Origin: Coriaria nepalensis
Taxonomy: Eukaryota > Streptophyta > Magnoliopsida > Cucurbitales > Coriariaceae
Direction of reading: 5' to 3'
DNA: 64,000 bases
NCBI GenBank assembly: GCA_027186245.1
Contig: CP114484.1
Span: 2,058,501 to 2,122,500, forward strand
Below, one piece after another: positions 37,201 to 47,089 of this stretch; position 1 is the stretch's first letter, and the number at the start of each line of letters is the position of its first letter. The position numbers and the translations under genes were made by a program. The notes beneath the pieces were generated by a model that was not told where the DNA came from, did not search any database, and was given only the letters and a program-made list of their open reading frames with translations.

Positions 37201-37430
37201 GACGAATCTCCAGCTTTTCTTGAGGATCGAAGGTAACTAATTAATTTTTTTTTATTTTTTTTTTATTTTTAAGAACGTACTCTTGTTATATAATATCTTT
37301 AATTACTTTTAGTGAACATGGTTTTTTTGCTTTGTTTATGTTAAAAATCAATCTAATGTTTGTTGCAGAGTTCATAGCGAAGTTCATGAGCTGCTATAAA
37401 GGCGAAACAAATAAGAATAATAATACATAG
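28260..37430 (+). CDS. RFC3-like clamp-loader paralogue with 230-residue N-terminal extension and degenerate ATPase motifs
   Basis: Eleven exons join in frame to 605 residues: 28260-29003, 29883-30002, 30952-30984, 31135-31306, 31384-31562, 31636-31772, 36590-36685, 36769-36838, 36944-37024, 37109-37232, 37369-37430. Residues 1-230 are basic and Ser/Lys-rich without a known domain ([10 protein letters not shown] near the start). The AAA+ part begins at [18 protein letters not shown] and has Walker [10 protein letters not shown] in exon 2. At the Walker B site it reads ILCVADKLS where RFC3 has an EVDKLS-type motif, and the SRC arginine-finger motif is SPMC. The C-terminal collar helices ([18 protein letters not shown]) match RFC3. 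Canonical RFC3 loads PCNA. This paralogue may be structural rather than catalytic. Intron 6 is 4.8 kb because of a retrotransposon. Confidence 0.88.
31812..36513 (-). mobile_element. Ty1-copia retrotransposon (4.7 kb) antisense inside RFC3-like intron 6
   Basis: Very short LTRs of about 125 bp: 5' LTR 36388-36513 and 3' LTR 31812-31937 (minus orientation, both starting TGAAAG). They share GTAATCTCATGTTTGTAACC and TACAAAACCCTACTTTACAA. The PBS TGGTATCAAAGTGC abuts the 5' LTR at 36387, and a GAGGGAGGC polypurine tract abuts the 3' LTR. Flanks CTAAT (31807-31811) and TTAAT (36514-36518) could be a 5-bp target duplication with one mismatch. Gag (UBN2-type, 35894-36380), integrase C-terminal part (33900-34231), RT (32535-33357) and RNase H end (31938-32280) run in order on the minus strand. 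Confidence 0.92.
31938..36380 (-). pseudogene. Broken copia gag-pol of the intronic element
   Basis: The reading frame is interrupted repeatedly. Recognisable parts: gag with [19 protein letters not shown], a zf-CCHC-like stretch near 35500, integrase with [18 protein letters not shown] and [12 protein letters not shown] with [16 protein letters not shown] and [18 protein letters not shown] in one frame, and [10 protein letters not shown] in another (32820-32850), showing a frameshift within RT. Not expected to be active. Confidence 0.85.
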
Positions 37431-37603
37431 AATAGAGGGCAACGCAACAGACATTTTGCTTATATATATGTAGTACTCATGAATTACGAGTGTACTAAAA
37501 ACACTGGCTTTTACCTGTTTTCAGAGTCATTATATATTTAAATGTTGATATATTAATGAGAATGACCTCAAAATAAAGAATATATTAATGATCTTCTAGT
37601 GAA

Positions 37604-37816
37604 TGTACTCTTGACACATTCTCCAAACACCATGATTTATGTAGTTCGAGCAGTCAGGATTATGCTATGTATTATAGATAGATTCTTGGGATACCAAGGT
37701 ATATGTACTCTGGATTGTATTTCGGATACATTCTCCAAACACCATGGTATATGTACTCTGGATTGTATTTTGGATACATTCTCCAAACACCATGGTATAT
37801 GTACTCTGGATAATCA
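37604..37816 (+). repeat. 48-bp tandem repeat (about 3.5 units)
   Basis: Two full near-identical units at 37698-37745 and 37746-37793 (GGTATATGTACTCTGGATTG ... ACATTCTCCAAACACCAT) are preceded by a diverged part-unit at 37604-37645 and followed by a part-unit to about 37812. It lies 170 bp after the RFC3-like stop and has no coding support. Confidence 0.85.
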
Positions 37817-38800
37817 GGATTATATAAGACCATCCTAAATATATGTTGCAATCCGGGGTGAATGCAGGTTGGGGCAACGAGGTAACTGCCCCACAAGCTT
37901 TCCAATATATAAGCTTTTACCTTTATTAAATTAAATTTAGTAAAAAATTTATATAATTTTGTCCTCATAAAATTTTATAGATTTAAAATTTGAAATTTAA
38001 ATAAATTGAGTTAATATTTTTCAAAATATTAGGATCTAAATTATATTTTTTTTAAAATAGAAAAGGTATATTTCTATATATATATATATAATATAATTAG
38101 GTTATGCGGTATATTTAATTTTTTAAATTTTAATTTTTTTTCTTTTTTTATTTATAATTAAATATAAAAATTGACATCTCTAATTCTATATTATTTTCAT
38201 ATTTTATTTAGTTATTATAAAAATTATTAATAATATATATTTACGGTACTATAAAGATAAAGCTCCTGTATCTTTAATTATTTTTCTAATTTTTTATATA
38301 ATTTACCCTAAAAACAATAAGTTTCTAAATCAACCACTGGTTGCATTACAAGTTGGGCTCGAGCCGGACATTGGTTTTCGAGGCTTAGCCCGAGACCATT
38401 TACACAGTAACGGAACCAAACCTGTTTGAGCCGGGACAATCGCACCGGCTGGTTCAAAGAAGAAAACGTAAATAGGCTGGTAGCCATGGAAAATAGCAGG
38501 AGGAAGAACAATAGAAGATATGGGAAGAAGACTGATCAACCCTAGCCAATTGTGAGCTCCTTTTAATGTTTTTTGGGCCTTTTTGATTGTTTTTTTTAAT
38601 GTTTTTCTTTATTTGATAGGAAACCCTTTGAACGTCTATAATTAATTGGGATATTTATCAAACAAAGTCGATTTAAAGGCCACCATGATATAAATGAAAA
38701 CAAAATTGAAAATTCAGGGCCCAGCCCAATATTTACAGTATATATTTGATGTCGAAAGTTGAATAAAGAGCCTAACTGTTACATATGTTAAAATGAATTG
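37813..38800. other. Intergenic region between RFC3-like gene and U2
   Basis: AT-rich to about 38300, then a higher-GC stretch 38330-38540 with no recognised product. Nothing supported as a gene. Confidence 0.5.
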
Positions 38801-38803
38801 AGT

Positions 38804-38810
38804 TTAGACT
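38804..38810 (-). terminator. snRNA 3' box
   Basis: AGTCTAA on the minus strand matches the plant snRNA 3'-end element AGTNNAA. It lies about 9 nt after the U2 3' end, where plant U2 processing signals are found. Confidence 0.65.
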
Positions 38811-38818
38811 TCGGATTA

Positions 38819-39014
38819 GAGAGGTTCGCCAGGCCCAAGCTGTAGTGTAATGCATGGGCGACGCTTGAGGACCCCAGTAGCAAGCCACTGTAATGGGCCC
38901 TCCCTCTTAAAAAACTAATTTAATATCGTGTGAGCCGATGGCCCACATATCAGATATTAAACTGATAAGAACAGATACTACACTTGATCTTAGCCAAAAG
39001 GCCGAGAAAGGTAT
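38819..39014 (-). ncRNA. U2: U2 spliceosomal snRNA
   Basis: The 5' end reads ATACCTTTCTCGGCCTTTTG at 39014 and runs about 196 nt. It holds the universally conserved 5' domain including CTAAGATCAAGTGTAGTATC, with the branch-point recognition sequence GTAGTA (38976-38981 on the complement), then CTTATCAGTTTAATATCTGA (stem IIa), and the 3' part containing GGGCCTGGCGAACC. U2 pairs with the intron branch site in the spliceosome. Upstream and downstream signals are complete (separate entries), so this looks like an expressed gene. Confidence 0.95.
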
Positions 39015-39037
39015 GATTTGAAATAGAAATACTCGCT

Positions 39038-39090
39038 GCTTTTAAACAATGTTGCTCGCCTACGTTTTCCTCTTCTATCCGATGTGGGAT
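39038..39090 (-). promoter_or_regulatory. Plant Pol II snRNA promoter: USE plus TATA-like box
   Basis: The upstream sequence element ATCCCACATCGG (39079-39090, minus strand) matches RTCCCACATCG. A TATA-like TTTAAAAG sits at 39039-39046, 25-32 bp before the U2 start. The gap between the two is about 33 bp, the spacing that in plants selects RNA polymerase II rather than III. Confidence 0.85.
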
Positions 39091-39099
39091 ATTTGAAGC

Positions 39100-39745
39100 T
39101 TCATCAACAGTCAACAAACACCCTCCAATAATATTAATCTAGTTTTGGCCCCATTATTTTAAAAACTTATAGAGTTAGTACAAGACATTAAACATAACGA
39201 AGAGATAGATCTAAAGTCCAGCTTTCATGCCCCACACGGGTAGTGAAACTCAAGGAGTACAAGACACCAAAAAATGATGAAAACGCATATGTATTACGTC
39301 ATACTTTAGATATAGAAATTCGAAATTAAAAACTAACGAAATGAAATATTAAGAAAACTTTTATTACATGTGAATGAATATAAGCTTTATATTGTATGTA
39401 TAGAATATAAATTTTTAGATATAGACAGTATTTTTAATAAATATATATATTATTATATTATCTTATTATATATTATATTAATATTAATATTATATATTGT
39501 GAAATAAATGTCGATAAAAAAAAACAATCAATCTAAATAATTATTTATTTGAAACGGTATTTAAATTTTTACGGAGAGTATTTCCCCTCTAAACGTTCGT
39601 AGGCCGGAGGGGATCCTTCAGGAGCAAGAGTAGGCGATTTCCTATTATTAAAATTATATATATATATATATATAATTAATTAATTAATTAATTAATTAAC
39701 TCATATAAATAAATAAAAATGCTAGTAAAATCGTTTACTGTTATC
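39100..39745. other. AT-rich spacer between U2 and first EG45-like gene
   Basis: It contains TA/TTAA simple repeats at 39657-39700. I looked for a homologue of the extra 3' exon of the other EG45-like genes on the minus strand here and found none. Confidence 0.5.
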
Positions 39746-40327
39746 TTACCAAGTGTAGTTAACGTGGATAAGTCCAGCGTTAAGATGAGCAATCAAGTTG
39801 AAAGAGTGTTTGGAAAGATTGATAGTTGCAGTGCATTTAGGGCAATAATCCACAACTGTAATCCAAACGTGATTATGAACATCCCCTTTACATGGATTCG
39901 ATGCCCCGTTGGTGGACCCAGTGCAATACACTCTGTATTTGAAACCACAGATTGACCCATTCCTCCATATTTTATCGCTTCCCGCTGCAACCAGTTCTCC
40001 ATGGTTTTCATTCCCGTAGCATGCAGAGGCTGTAAGTAATAATATAAATAAAACATTAAGAGCTAGACAAAAGTCAAAATCTTTTTGAATATATGAAGAG
40101 ACATATTCTAATATCATATTAAATCTCATTATAAATATAAATATCACTTTTATTCATCACATTATCCATTATACAATATATGCATATAAGAATCTTTCAT
40201 ACTTACGAACATATGGAGGTGTGTAGAAGCTGGCAGTTCCGTCTTCGGCGATTACTGTAAGGAAGAACAAATGAAATGTGACGTAGCATATTGATATTGA
40301 GGTTAAGATACTTGTGGTCTTTCTCAT
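39746..40327 (-). CDS. EG45-like / plant natriuretic peptide-like secreted protein, copy 1
   Basis: Two exons, 40207-40327 and 39746-40029, give 134 residues. Signal peptide at residues 1-27 (hydrophobic ISICYVTFHLFFLTVIA), then a double-psi beta-barrel domain: GTASFYTPPYVPSACYG, GSDKIWRNGSICG, VVDYCPKCTATINLS and a final HVNYTW. Six cysteines fit the expansin-like EG45/PNP fold without the expansin C-terminal domain. Such proteins are apoplastic and act in water and ion balance or as growth effectors. The stop codon TAA is inside TTG^GTAAGAT, which still looks like the splice donor used by copies 2 and 3, but no following exon was found. It is 730 bp from U2 on the same strand. Confidence 0.9.
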
Positions 40328-42262
40328 TTTTGTTTACTTGTTTGATTTGTATTTGTAGAAGAAGGATACATTTTGGATCTATATTTATAAGACAAAACTC
40401 AACTATCAAGCTAGTTAATTAGCCACCGAAAAATAACCCTATAAATTCCCAATGGCGATGATCCAATTTTAAAATTCCCATTTGCCCCTTATGGACATCT
40501 TATCTGGTTTCATCATTGCTACCAAGAGGTAGTAGGACCCGTGTTTCTTTGGAAAGAGACATGGCTTCTCATAAGACAAATTCATATCCATGCAAATACT
40601 ATAGGTACATGAGTTGTATTTGAGTTATCATTTGTAGCATTCCATTTGTAGCAAATACTATAGGTACATAATTTGTTGAGACCACAATCTCATGTAGTGT
40701 AAGATGGAATATAAGTAAAATCAAATCACTTACCAATTAATGGTTTCTTACTTTAAGCATGACCAAATTTACGAACAACCATTAAAGATGGACAAGCCAT
40801 TAATTATCTTACTAAAAAGGCGTCTCCATTCAGGCGTGAAATAGAATATAGTTTATAATTTAAACAAAAGATGTGAGAATTCTAAACTAAAGCCTGGATA
40901 AATTAATAACCTCGCTTAAACAATAATTTTCATTGGTCCCAATTTGGGGATAACGTACTAAATTAATAATTCGTTAAACTGATAAGATAATATATTTTGG
41001 AAAATTCATATAGGTTTTAAGAAATATATAAATTAATAATTTCATAATACATAGTACTTATGATTTAATTATGAGACATTTTTAAAATATGATTCAATCA
41101 CTGATTGTTTTTTCTTAAAATTGACAACAACTTGAATTTCATCTCTAACTTTCGTAACATGGTAAGAAGTTTTGATGTAGTTTTCTCATACTCCAATAAA
41201 AGTTTATTCAATTTCATCATAACTTTGAGAGCATATTTTTCCGAAACAAGATCCAGAGTAAAACTATTATCTTTGACTTTAGTATCTTGATTATTTTTCA
41301 TGATACTCTAAGTTATATGCTTGTCGGTCAATATCTCTAAAGTTGTGTTATTTTCTCTATAGTAGTTCAAGAGGTTTTCAATATTCATTCGATTACAAAA
41401 ATTCAAATCTTTGATTATAATTTACATCTTTTGAATGTTTTCATCACCTAATAATTCATCTAAATTATTTCAACTCATATTATTCGAATTTTACAATATT
41501 GAAACAATTTGTAATTGCATTTTCATAATCTATTGTCCAAACAAAAAATTACATAAATATTTTGATAAATTAATAAATTATTAATTAATCGATAATTAAA
41601 TTAATAAATTTATTTAATTATAATATTATTAATTGATCGAAATTTTACGATAAATATTTTTCAACTCTAAGAAGATGGACCTAAGAGAACTATCGCAATA
41701 CTTTTTTAACTTACCAAGTTGTTTTTTTGTCGATTCATTCATTTATATATTCATACTTTAGAAATATGCTATAAATACATGAGTTGTATTTGAGTTATCA
41801 TTTGTAGCAATAAAAGAAATAAAATTACAGACTTTTCTTTCCTAATTATCAAAGTAAATTGTAATTATATCTTAATTGCGATGGGGTTGTGATTAGCGCA
41901 GCTACAAGATTATAAAGCAAAGTAGCAGAATTTCATAATTAAGAAAATCAAGTGTTGAATTCGCAATACAAGGCGACCAACATGAAATCATAGCACAGCA
42001 AATGCTCATGACGAACATATGCGTCCTAAAAAAAAAAGTAATAAACTAGAAACCCGAAAAATCAAATATTATATGGACTCAGCACCTCCGATAGTCCGAT
42101 ACCTACGAGGAAAATAAGTAAAAGAAAAAGAATTAGAAACAATTACCACAAAGAAATACATATAAAACATACAAAATTAAAACCGACAAATTGGGAAAGT
42201 TACCTTAAATGACCGAGGTAAATTGATAAAACTGATAATAAGCTTTCTCCTTTTCATGGCGA
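40328..42262. other. Spacer between EG45-like copies 1 and 2
   Basis: No confident gene. A 67-codon Lys/Leu-rich frame at 41098-41301 (minus), with more similar-coloured but interrupted sequence upstream of it, could be a relic of unknown origin. From about 41800 the sequence is homologous to 44640-45180, the 3' flank of copy 3, so the tandem duplication includes 3' flanking DNA. Confidence 0.5.
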
Positions 42263-43040
42263 TCACATGGCGGGAGGGGGTGGCTTAGCTGGTGAAGGAG
42301 TGGCAGCGAATATAGCGGACATATGTAGCTTGATATGATCATTTAAAACCCCATTTACGCGTCGAATGCCATCAGATTTCGATCGATTACTATGACTACT
42401 AGGAGCAGGCGGAGGTTTAGCCTGCCCACCGCCACGAGGAGAAGGATAATCCATTGATAACCTTCACATTCATATATGTACGTACATAAAAACTGATTTC
42501 AAAACCTTACTATATAATTCTTACATTTAGTCATCTTTAGCAAGCTTGACAAATCTTACCCAGTGTACTTGACGTTGACAACTCCAGCTCTGGGATTGGC
42601 AATCAAGGTGAAAGCATGTCTAGAGAGATTGATAGTTGCATTGCATTTAGGACAGTGATCCACAATTGTAACGGTAACACCATCTTTCTTGCAAGGGTTT
42701 CTTGTCTTGTTATTATAAGCCTCCACCATGCAACTTACGTAGTATTTTTTCCCACACACTGTCCCATTTGACCACATACTTTCACTTGCTGCTGCTACGT
42801 GAATTCCGTGATTTGCTTTTCCATAGCATGCAGAAGCTGCATGCCAAATAAAAACCAACTTAATCAAACATTAACCCTACTACGTCAAGATTAACTAGAA
42901 GTCTTAAAGAAAATAGTACAGTACTTACGAACATAAGGGGGGTTGTAGAAGCTGGCGGTACCAGGTTCAGCAATAACTAAAATGAAGAACGTGAAGCAGC
43001 ATATCAATACCAATGTTGGAATTAGTGTAGCCTTACTCAT
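42263..43040 (-). CDS. EG45-like / PNP-like secreted protein, copy 2, with proline-rich C-terminal extension
   Basis: Exons 42929-43040, 42560-42836 and 42263-42461 join in frame to 195 residues. Signal peptide (TLIPTLVLICCFTFFILVIA), then the DPBB domain (GTASFYNPPYVPSACYG, SMWSNGTVCGKKYYVSC, TIVDHCPKCNATINLS, VVNVKYTG). If intron 2 is kept, translation stops at once (GGG TAA, the TAA being part of donor GTAAGA), giving an ordinary 130-residue EG45 protein. If spliced, a tail of about 65 residues is added: Gly/Pro-rich (RGGGQAKPPPAPSS), a basic segment (NRSKSDGIRRVNGVLNDHIK) and a Pro-rich end (TPSPAKPPPPAM). Which form predominates is not decidable here. Family members normally end at the short form. 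Confidence 0.88.
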
Positions 43041-44126
43041 CTTTTTTTGCCTTTTTTTTTTTTCTTTGTGTCAGTAATGGTGCAATTTAGGAAAATATAT
43101 ATGGTAAAATATGGGCTAGTTAGCAAAATCTCAATAATTCCCCTATTGTTCATGTAGTTTTCTCAACAGTTGGAAAAAGTGTAGAACGGTGCGATCGAGC
43201 CAATCATATTAATTAGAGTAGTACGGTGGATTAAACAAATGAAAAAGGGAAATACATTTTTTCAAAAAAAAAAAAAAAAAGTCATCTTTTATAGTGCTAT
43301 TGGTATAGTTTTAAATTTTATGCAATTGGTTAAGTTTTCTATGAAGGATTGATTGTGTTGGTTTAAAATTGGGTAGGTCGACTGGTATGTTTGGAGTTAG
43401 TACTTTTTGTAGAGGAATATACGAAGCAATTGGTAGCTACAACTTTAGTATTCGTCAACTTGAGGGGGTTTTTTTTTGTTTTTTTGTTCGTATTGGTCAA
43501 ATTGATGGACCGAAAGATTAGGATATTGATTTTAGAGAAGAAATTCTTTTAGACCGATTGTATTTACGATCAATTTTAATATAAAATAAGATGAGATATC
43601 GTATACGATTAAAATTTATTAATCTATTATAAATACGGTCTTTTACAAAAATATCTTTTCAAATTCTCCTATAAAACTCCTTATAATTTATATACAATTC
43701 ATATGCTTCATCTTTGGCACCAAAAGGTACGACCCATGATTCTTTGGCAAGTAATGTTGAAAAGAAAAAAAAAAAGGCATACATTTGAAAAGGTACATTT
43801 GGGGGCTAATTTTTACTTTTAAGATTTATATATGTGAGAGCATATTTAAAAGTATTGGATTTGAGTATATTTAAGAGTTAGAAGAAAACAAAAGGCTATC
43901 AAGAGGGAGAGGACGGTCTGAGAGATCTAGAGAGAAAGAGAAGAAGAGGAAAATGGTAAAAATTTGAGTTTGAACATGAATGAGAGAAAATGAAAACGAA
44001 AAAAAAAAAAAAAAAATCGAATTGTCTTCGCTTAAGATCGAATGCAGTTTCAAAATTTATCCTTCCACTTTTTTTTTTTTTTCATTTCACTTAGTGCTTT
44101 TTAGTGAGAAAGGGTGTGAATGGCTT
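43041..44126. other. Spacer between EG45-like copy 2 and U2 pseudogene
   Basis: The first 200 bp (promoter of copy 2) align with the region upstream of copy 3 (46010-46190), sharing ATATGGGCTAGTTAGCAAAA. Poly-A/T runs near 43261-43279, 43998-44016 and 44070-44082. No gene seen. Confidence 0.5.
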
Positions 44127-44207
44127 AATATCGTGTGGGCCATAACAAATATAAAACTGATTATACACTTGATCAGTTGATTTTAAGTCGAAATGCCGAA
44201 AAAGGTA
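44125..44207 (-). pseudogene. U2 snRNA pseudogene fragment
   Basis: On the minus strand TTACCTTTTTCGGCATTT through GATCAAGTGTATAATC to GGCCCACACGATATTAA follows the first ~90 nt of U2 in order, with many substitutions and small gaps. The branch-point recognition GTAGTA has become GTATAA, and the USE, TATA-like box and 3' domain are missing. It is a decayed partial copy about 5 kb from the intact U2 gene and on the same strand. Confidence 0.85.
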
Positions 44208-45182
44208 AGCTTGGTATTTTAAATAAGGGGTGGGGTATATGGGTTAAATTGTAGTTTTCTGCGTATTTATATATATGGCTTTTAAAATCATTTATTCTCA
44301 GTATATATATATATATATTTTAATCTAAAGAGAAATAATTTATTTTAATAATACCTAAATATATAGAAAAAATAAATCAAAATTTTTGTTTTTATTTATA
44401 TATTTTTTTCTTGTTATTATTAATATTTTTATTATTTTTTTAATGATAATAATCAAATTATAAAATTAGCTGTGATATAGATTTTTTTTTTTAATTTCTT
44501 TTAATTTCTTTTTTTTTTTTTTTTTAATGACCAAAGCCTCAACAAGGTAGATCTAATGTACGAGTTTTACTATTATCCGACACTAAAGCGAAAGAATTGG
44601 TGCATGTTCCGAATTTTTATATTTTAATTATCAAAGTGACGTTTGAAATAGGAATTTTGTTATATCTTAAATTGGATTGTGATTTAGTAGCTGCAAACAA
44701 GATGATAAAACAAACTAACAAAGTAGTAAAATTTCATAGTTAAGAATATCAAGTGTTGAATTCCCAATACAAGACGCCATAGTTCAAACATGAAATAATA
44801 GTACACAAAATGATCACGTACATATGTGTCCTCACCAAAATAAGAAATTAATTAATTAATTTAAAAATAATAATAAAGAAAAGAAAAGATTATATTATAT
44901 GGACTCAAGCACCTCCTATACCTACAAGGAAAAAAAAAACAAGAATTAGAAACAATTAACACAAAGAAATTCAGAGATCTTTTAAGATGTTTGTGAATAT
45001 ATATACTCCGGATAGTTAGGATTGAGCCGCATTATTATTTGGAATGATGTGGTGTAATCTGACCGTCGAGCATTTTATAAATTCTCAAAAATATATAATA
45101 AAGCATTTAAAACAACAAATTGGGAAATTAAGTTACCTTAAATGACAGAATTTGATAAAGCTAATATTTAGCTTTTTTTTTT
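44208..45182. other. 3' flank of EG45-like copy 3
   Basis: AT-rich without genes. 44640-45180 is homologous to the 3' flank of copy 2 (41800-42260), including GTGTTGAATTC and CAATACAAG motifs. Poly-T tract at 44507-44525. Confidence 0.5.
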
Positions 45183-46008
45183 TCATGGTGACATGGCAGG
45201 AGAGGGTACTGGCTTAGTTGGTGAAGGAGTGGCAGTGAATGTAGCGGACATATGTGTTTTGATATGATCATTCAAAACCCCATTTACACGTCGAATGCCA
45301 TCAGATTTTGATCTATTACGATGACTACTAGGAGCCGGAGGTTTAGCCTGCCCACCACCACGACGAGGAGGATTTGGCGTACTTGACAACCTTCACATTC
45401 ATATATAAAAGCTAATTTCAAAACCTAACTATACATATATAGATATATGTGTATATGATAAAGTAAGCATATTGACAAATCTTACAGAGTGTAGTTGACG
45501 TTGACGACTCCAGTTCTGGGATTAGCAATCAAGGAGAAAGCATGTCTGGATAGATTGATCGTTGCTTTACATTTAGGACAGTGATCCACAATTGTAACGG
45601 TAACACCACCTTTCTTGCAAGGGCCTCCTGTCTTGTTATTATAAGCACCAACCATGCAATGTACATGGTATTTTTTCCCACACACTGTCCCATTTGACCA
45701 AATACTTTCGCTTGCTGCTGCTACGTAAACTCCATGATTTGCTTTCCCATAGCATGCAGAAGCTGCCAACAGAAAAAAAAAAAAAAAATAACAACATAAT
45801 CATTGATAATGGATAACAATATAATCATTAATCACTAACTAATATAATGTCAAGATTGATTCAAAGTTTTAAAGAAAATAAGACAGTACTTACGAACATA
45901 GGGAGGGTTGTAGAAGCTGACAGTACCAGGTTCAGCAAGAACTGAAATGAAGAACGTGATGCAGCATACCAATACTAATGTTGGAATTTGTGTAGCCTTA
46001 CTCATCAT
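45183..46008 (-). CDS. EG45-like / PNP-like secreted protein, copy 3, with proline-rich C-terminal extension
   Basis: Exons 45894-46008, 45486-45762 and 45183-45390 give 199 residues; two adjacent Met codons (46008 and 46005) are possible starts, the second matching copy 2. Signal peptide, then DPBB domain: GTVSFYNPPYVPSACYG, SIWSNGTVCGKKYHVHC, TIVDHCPKCKATINLS, VVNVNYTL. As in copy 2, donor GTAAGA supplies an in-frame TAA directly after the domain (CTG TAA), and splicing adds a tail of about 68 residues: PRRGGGQAKPPAPSS, NRSKSDGIRRVNGVLNDHIK and TPSPTKPVPSPAMSP. Differences from copy 2 in the tail exon are substitutions plus gaps of three bases only, which points to coding constraint. Copies 2 and 3 are a recent tandem pair; copy 1 is more distant. 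Confidence 0.88.
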
Positions 46009-47060
46009 TTTTTTCCTTTCCTTTTCCTTTTCGTAAAACGAAATGTTGTATGTTTTTTGTTTTCTTTGTGTTAGTAATGAAGCAATTTAGATAAATTTAT
46101 AGGGAAAAATATGGGCTAGTTAGCAAAATCTAAAATAATTCCCTATTGTTCATGTACTTTTCTGAGCAATTCTAAATAATAGAACGGTGCTATCGACCCA
46201 ATCATAGTAGAGTAGTATCGACCCAATTATATAGCTAGTTAGAGTTATTGGTAAAGTTTTTTATTTTTGCAATTGGTTTAGTATTGTATTGCTTTAGAAA
46301 AAGGGTGATAGTGTTGGTGTTAGATTTGGTCTATCACAATATGTTAGGAGCTGGTTTCATTTGTTAAGGAAATCTATAAAAGAAAATTGGCCGGAGTTAT
46401 TTTCGACGCCCCTCTTGCGATGATAAAGTGAGCTCTATACAAAATAAATGGACCAAGTGGTTGAATGATGGAGTTAACATGTTTATTATTGTTCCTCTCT
46501 TTATTGGTTAATTTGATGGAATGAAAGATACTTAGGATATTACTTCTAGTGAGCCGGCTGGACTTGGTCGAAGAGTAATGCACATTATTACACACGTCCA
46601 TTATGATCATGGAGTTGAAACTTTTGGTTATTAAATAGTTTTAGGTTGTAATTAAGGTTGTAATTAATCTAATCATAGAACCGACCTGTCACAATTACTG
46701 CAGTAGTCTAACTAACAAGTAATTAATAATTTCTTACTTTTAAAGCATATATGATCAAATGAACGAACAAGCATAGAAAATGAACAAGCTGCCACTATCT
46801 TATTCAGAGACATATCTCACTCCAAACATGTCACATAACCTATAATATATTCAAATATTTGACATGTTTTAATTTTCTAGAGTTTTAATTTATGTATTCA
46901 TATGTTTAAAAAAATGCTGTATATGAATGAATACATTTATTTTATTTAAAAAATAAGCGAAGTAAATTACTGAGTTTTCTTTCCTAATTTCTCTACTCGT
47001 TTCGCTAGCTTGTTTTTGTTTCTCAGAGATTGAAAAGATCCATGTTTGATTCCTATATTA
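46009..47060. other. Spacer upstream of EG45-like copy 3
   Basis: Promoter of copy 3 and AT-rich DNA. Small open frames have no recognisable product. Confidence 0.5.
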
Positions 47061-47089
47061 ATTCTGTTCTTGTCTTCAATTTTCAGGTC

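Noticed and set aside
37599..37968. Several small open frames after the RFC3-like gene with repeated peptide blocks
   Set aside because: They are produced by the 48-bp tandem repeat (divisible by three) and have no gene structure.
41098..41301. 67-codon Lys/Leu-rich frame between EG45-like copies 1 and 2
   Set aside because: Low-complexity, interrupted upstream by stops and without recognisable homology; possibly a relic but not a supported gene.
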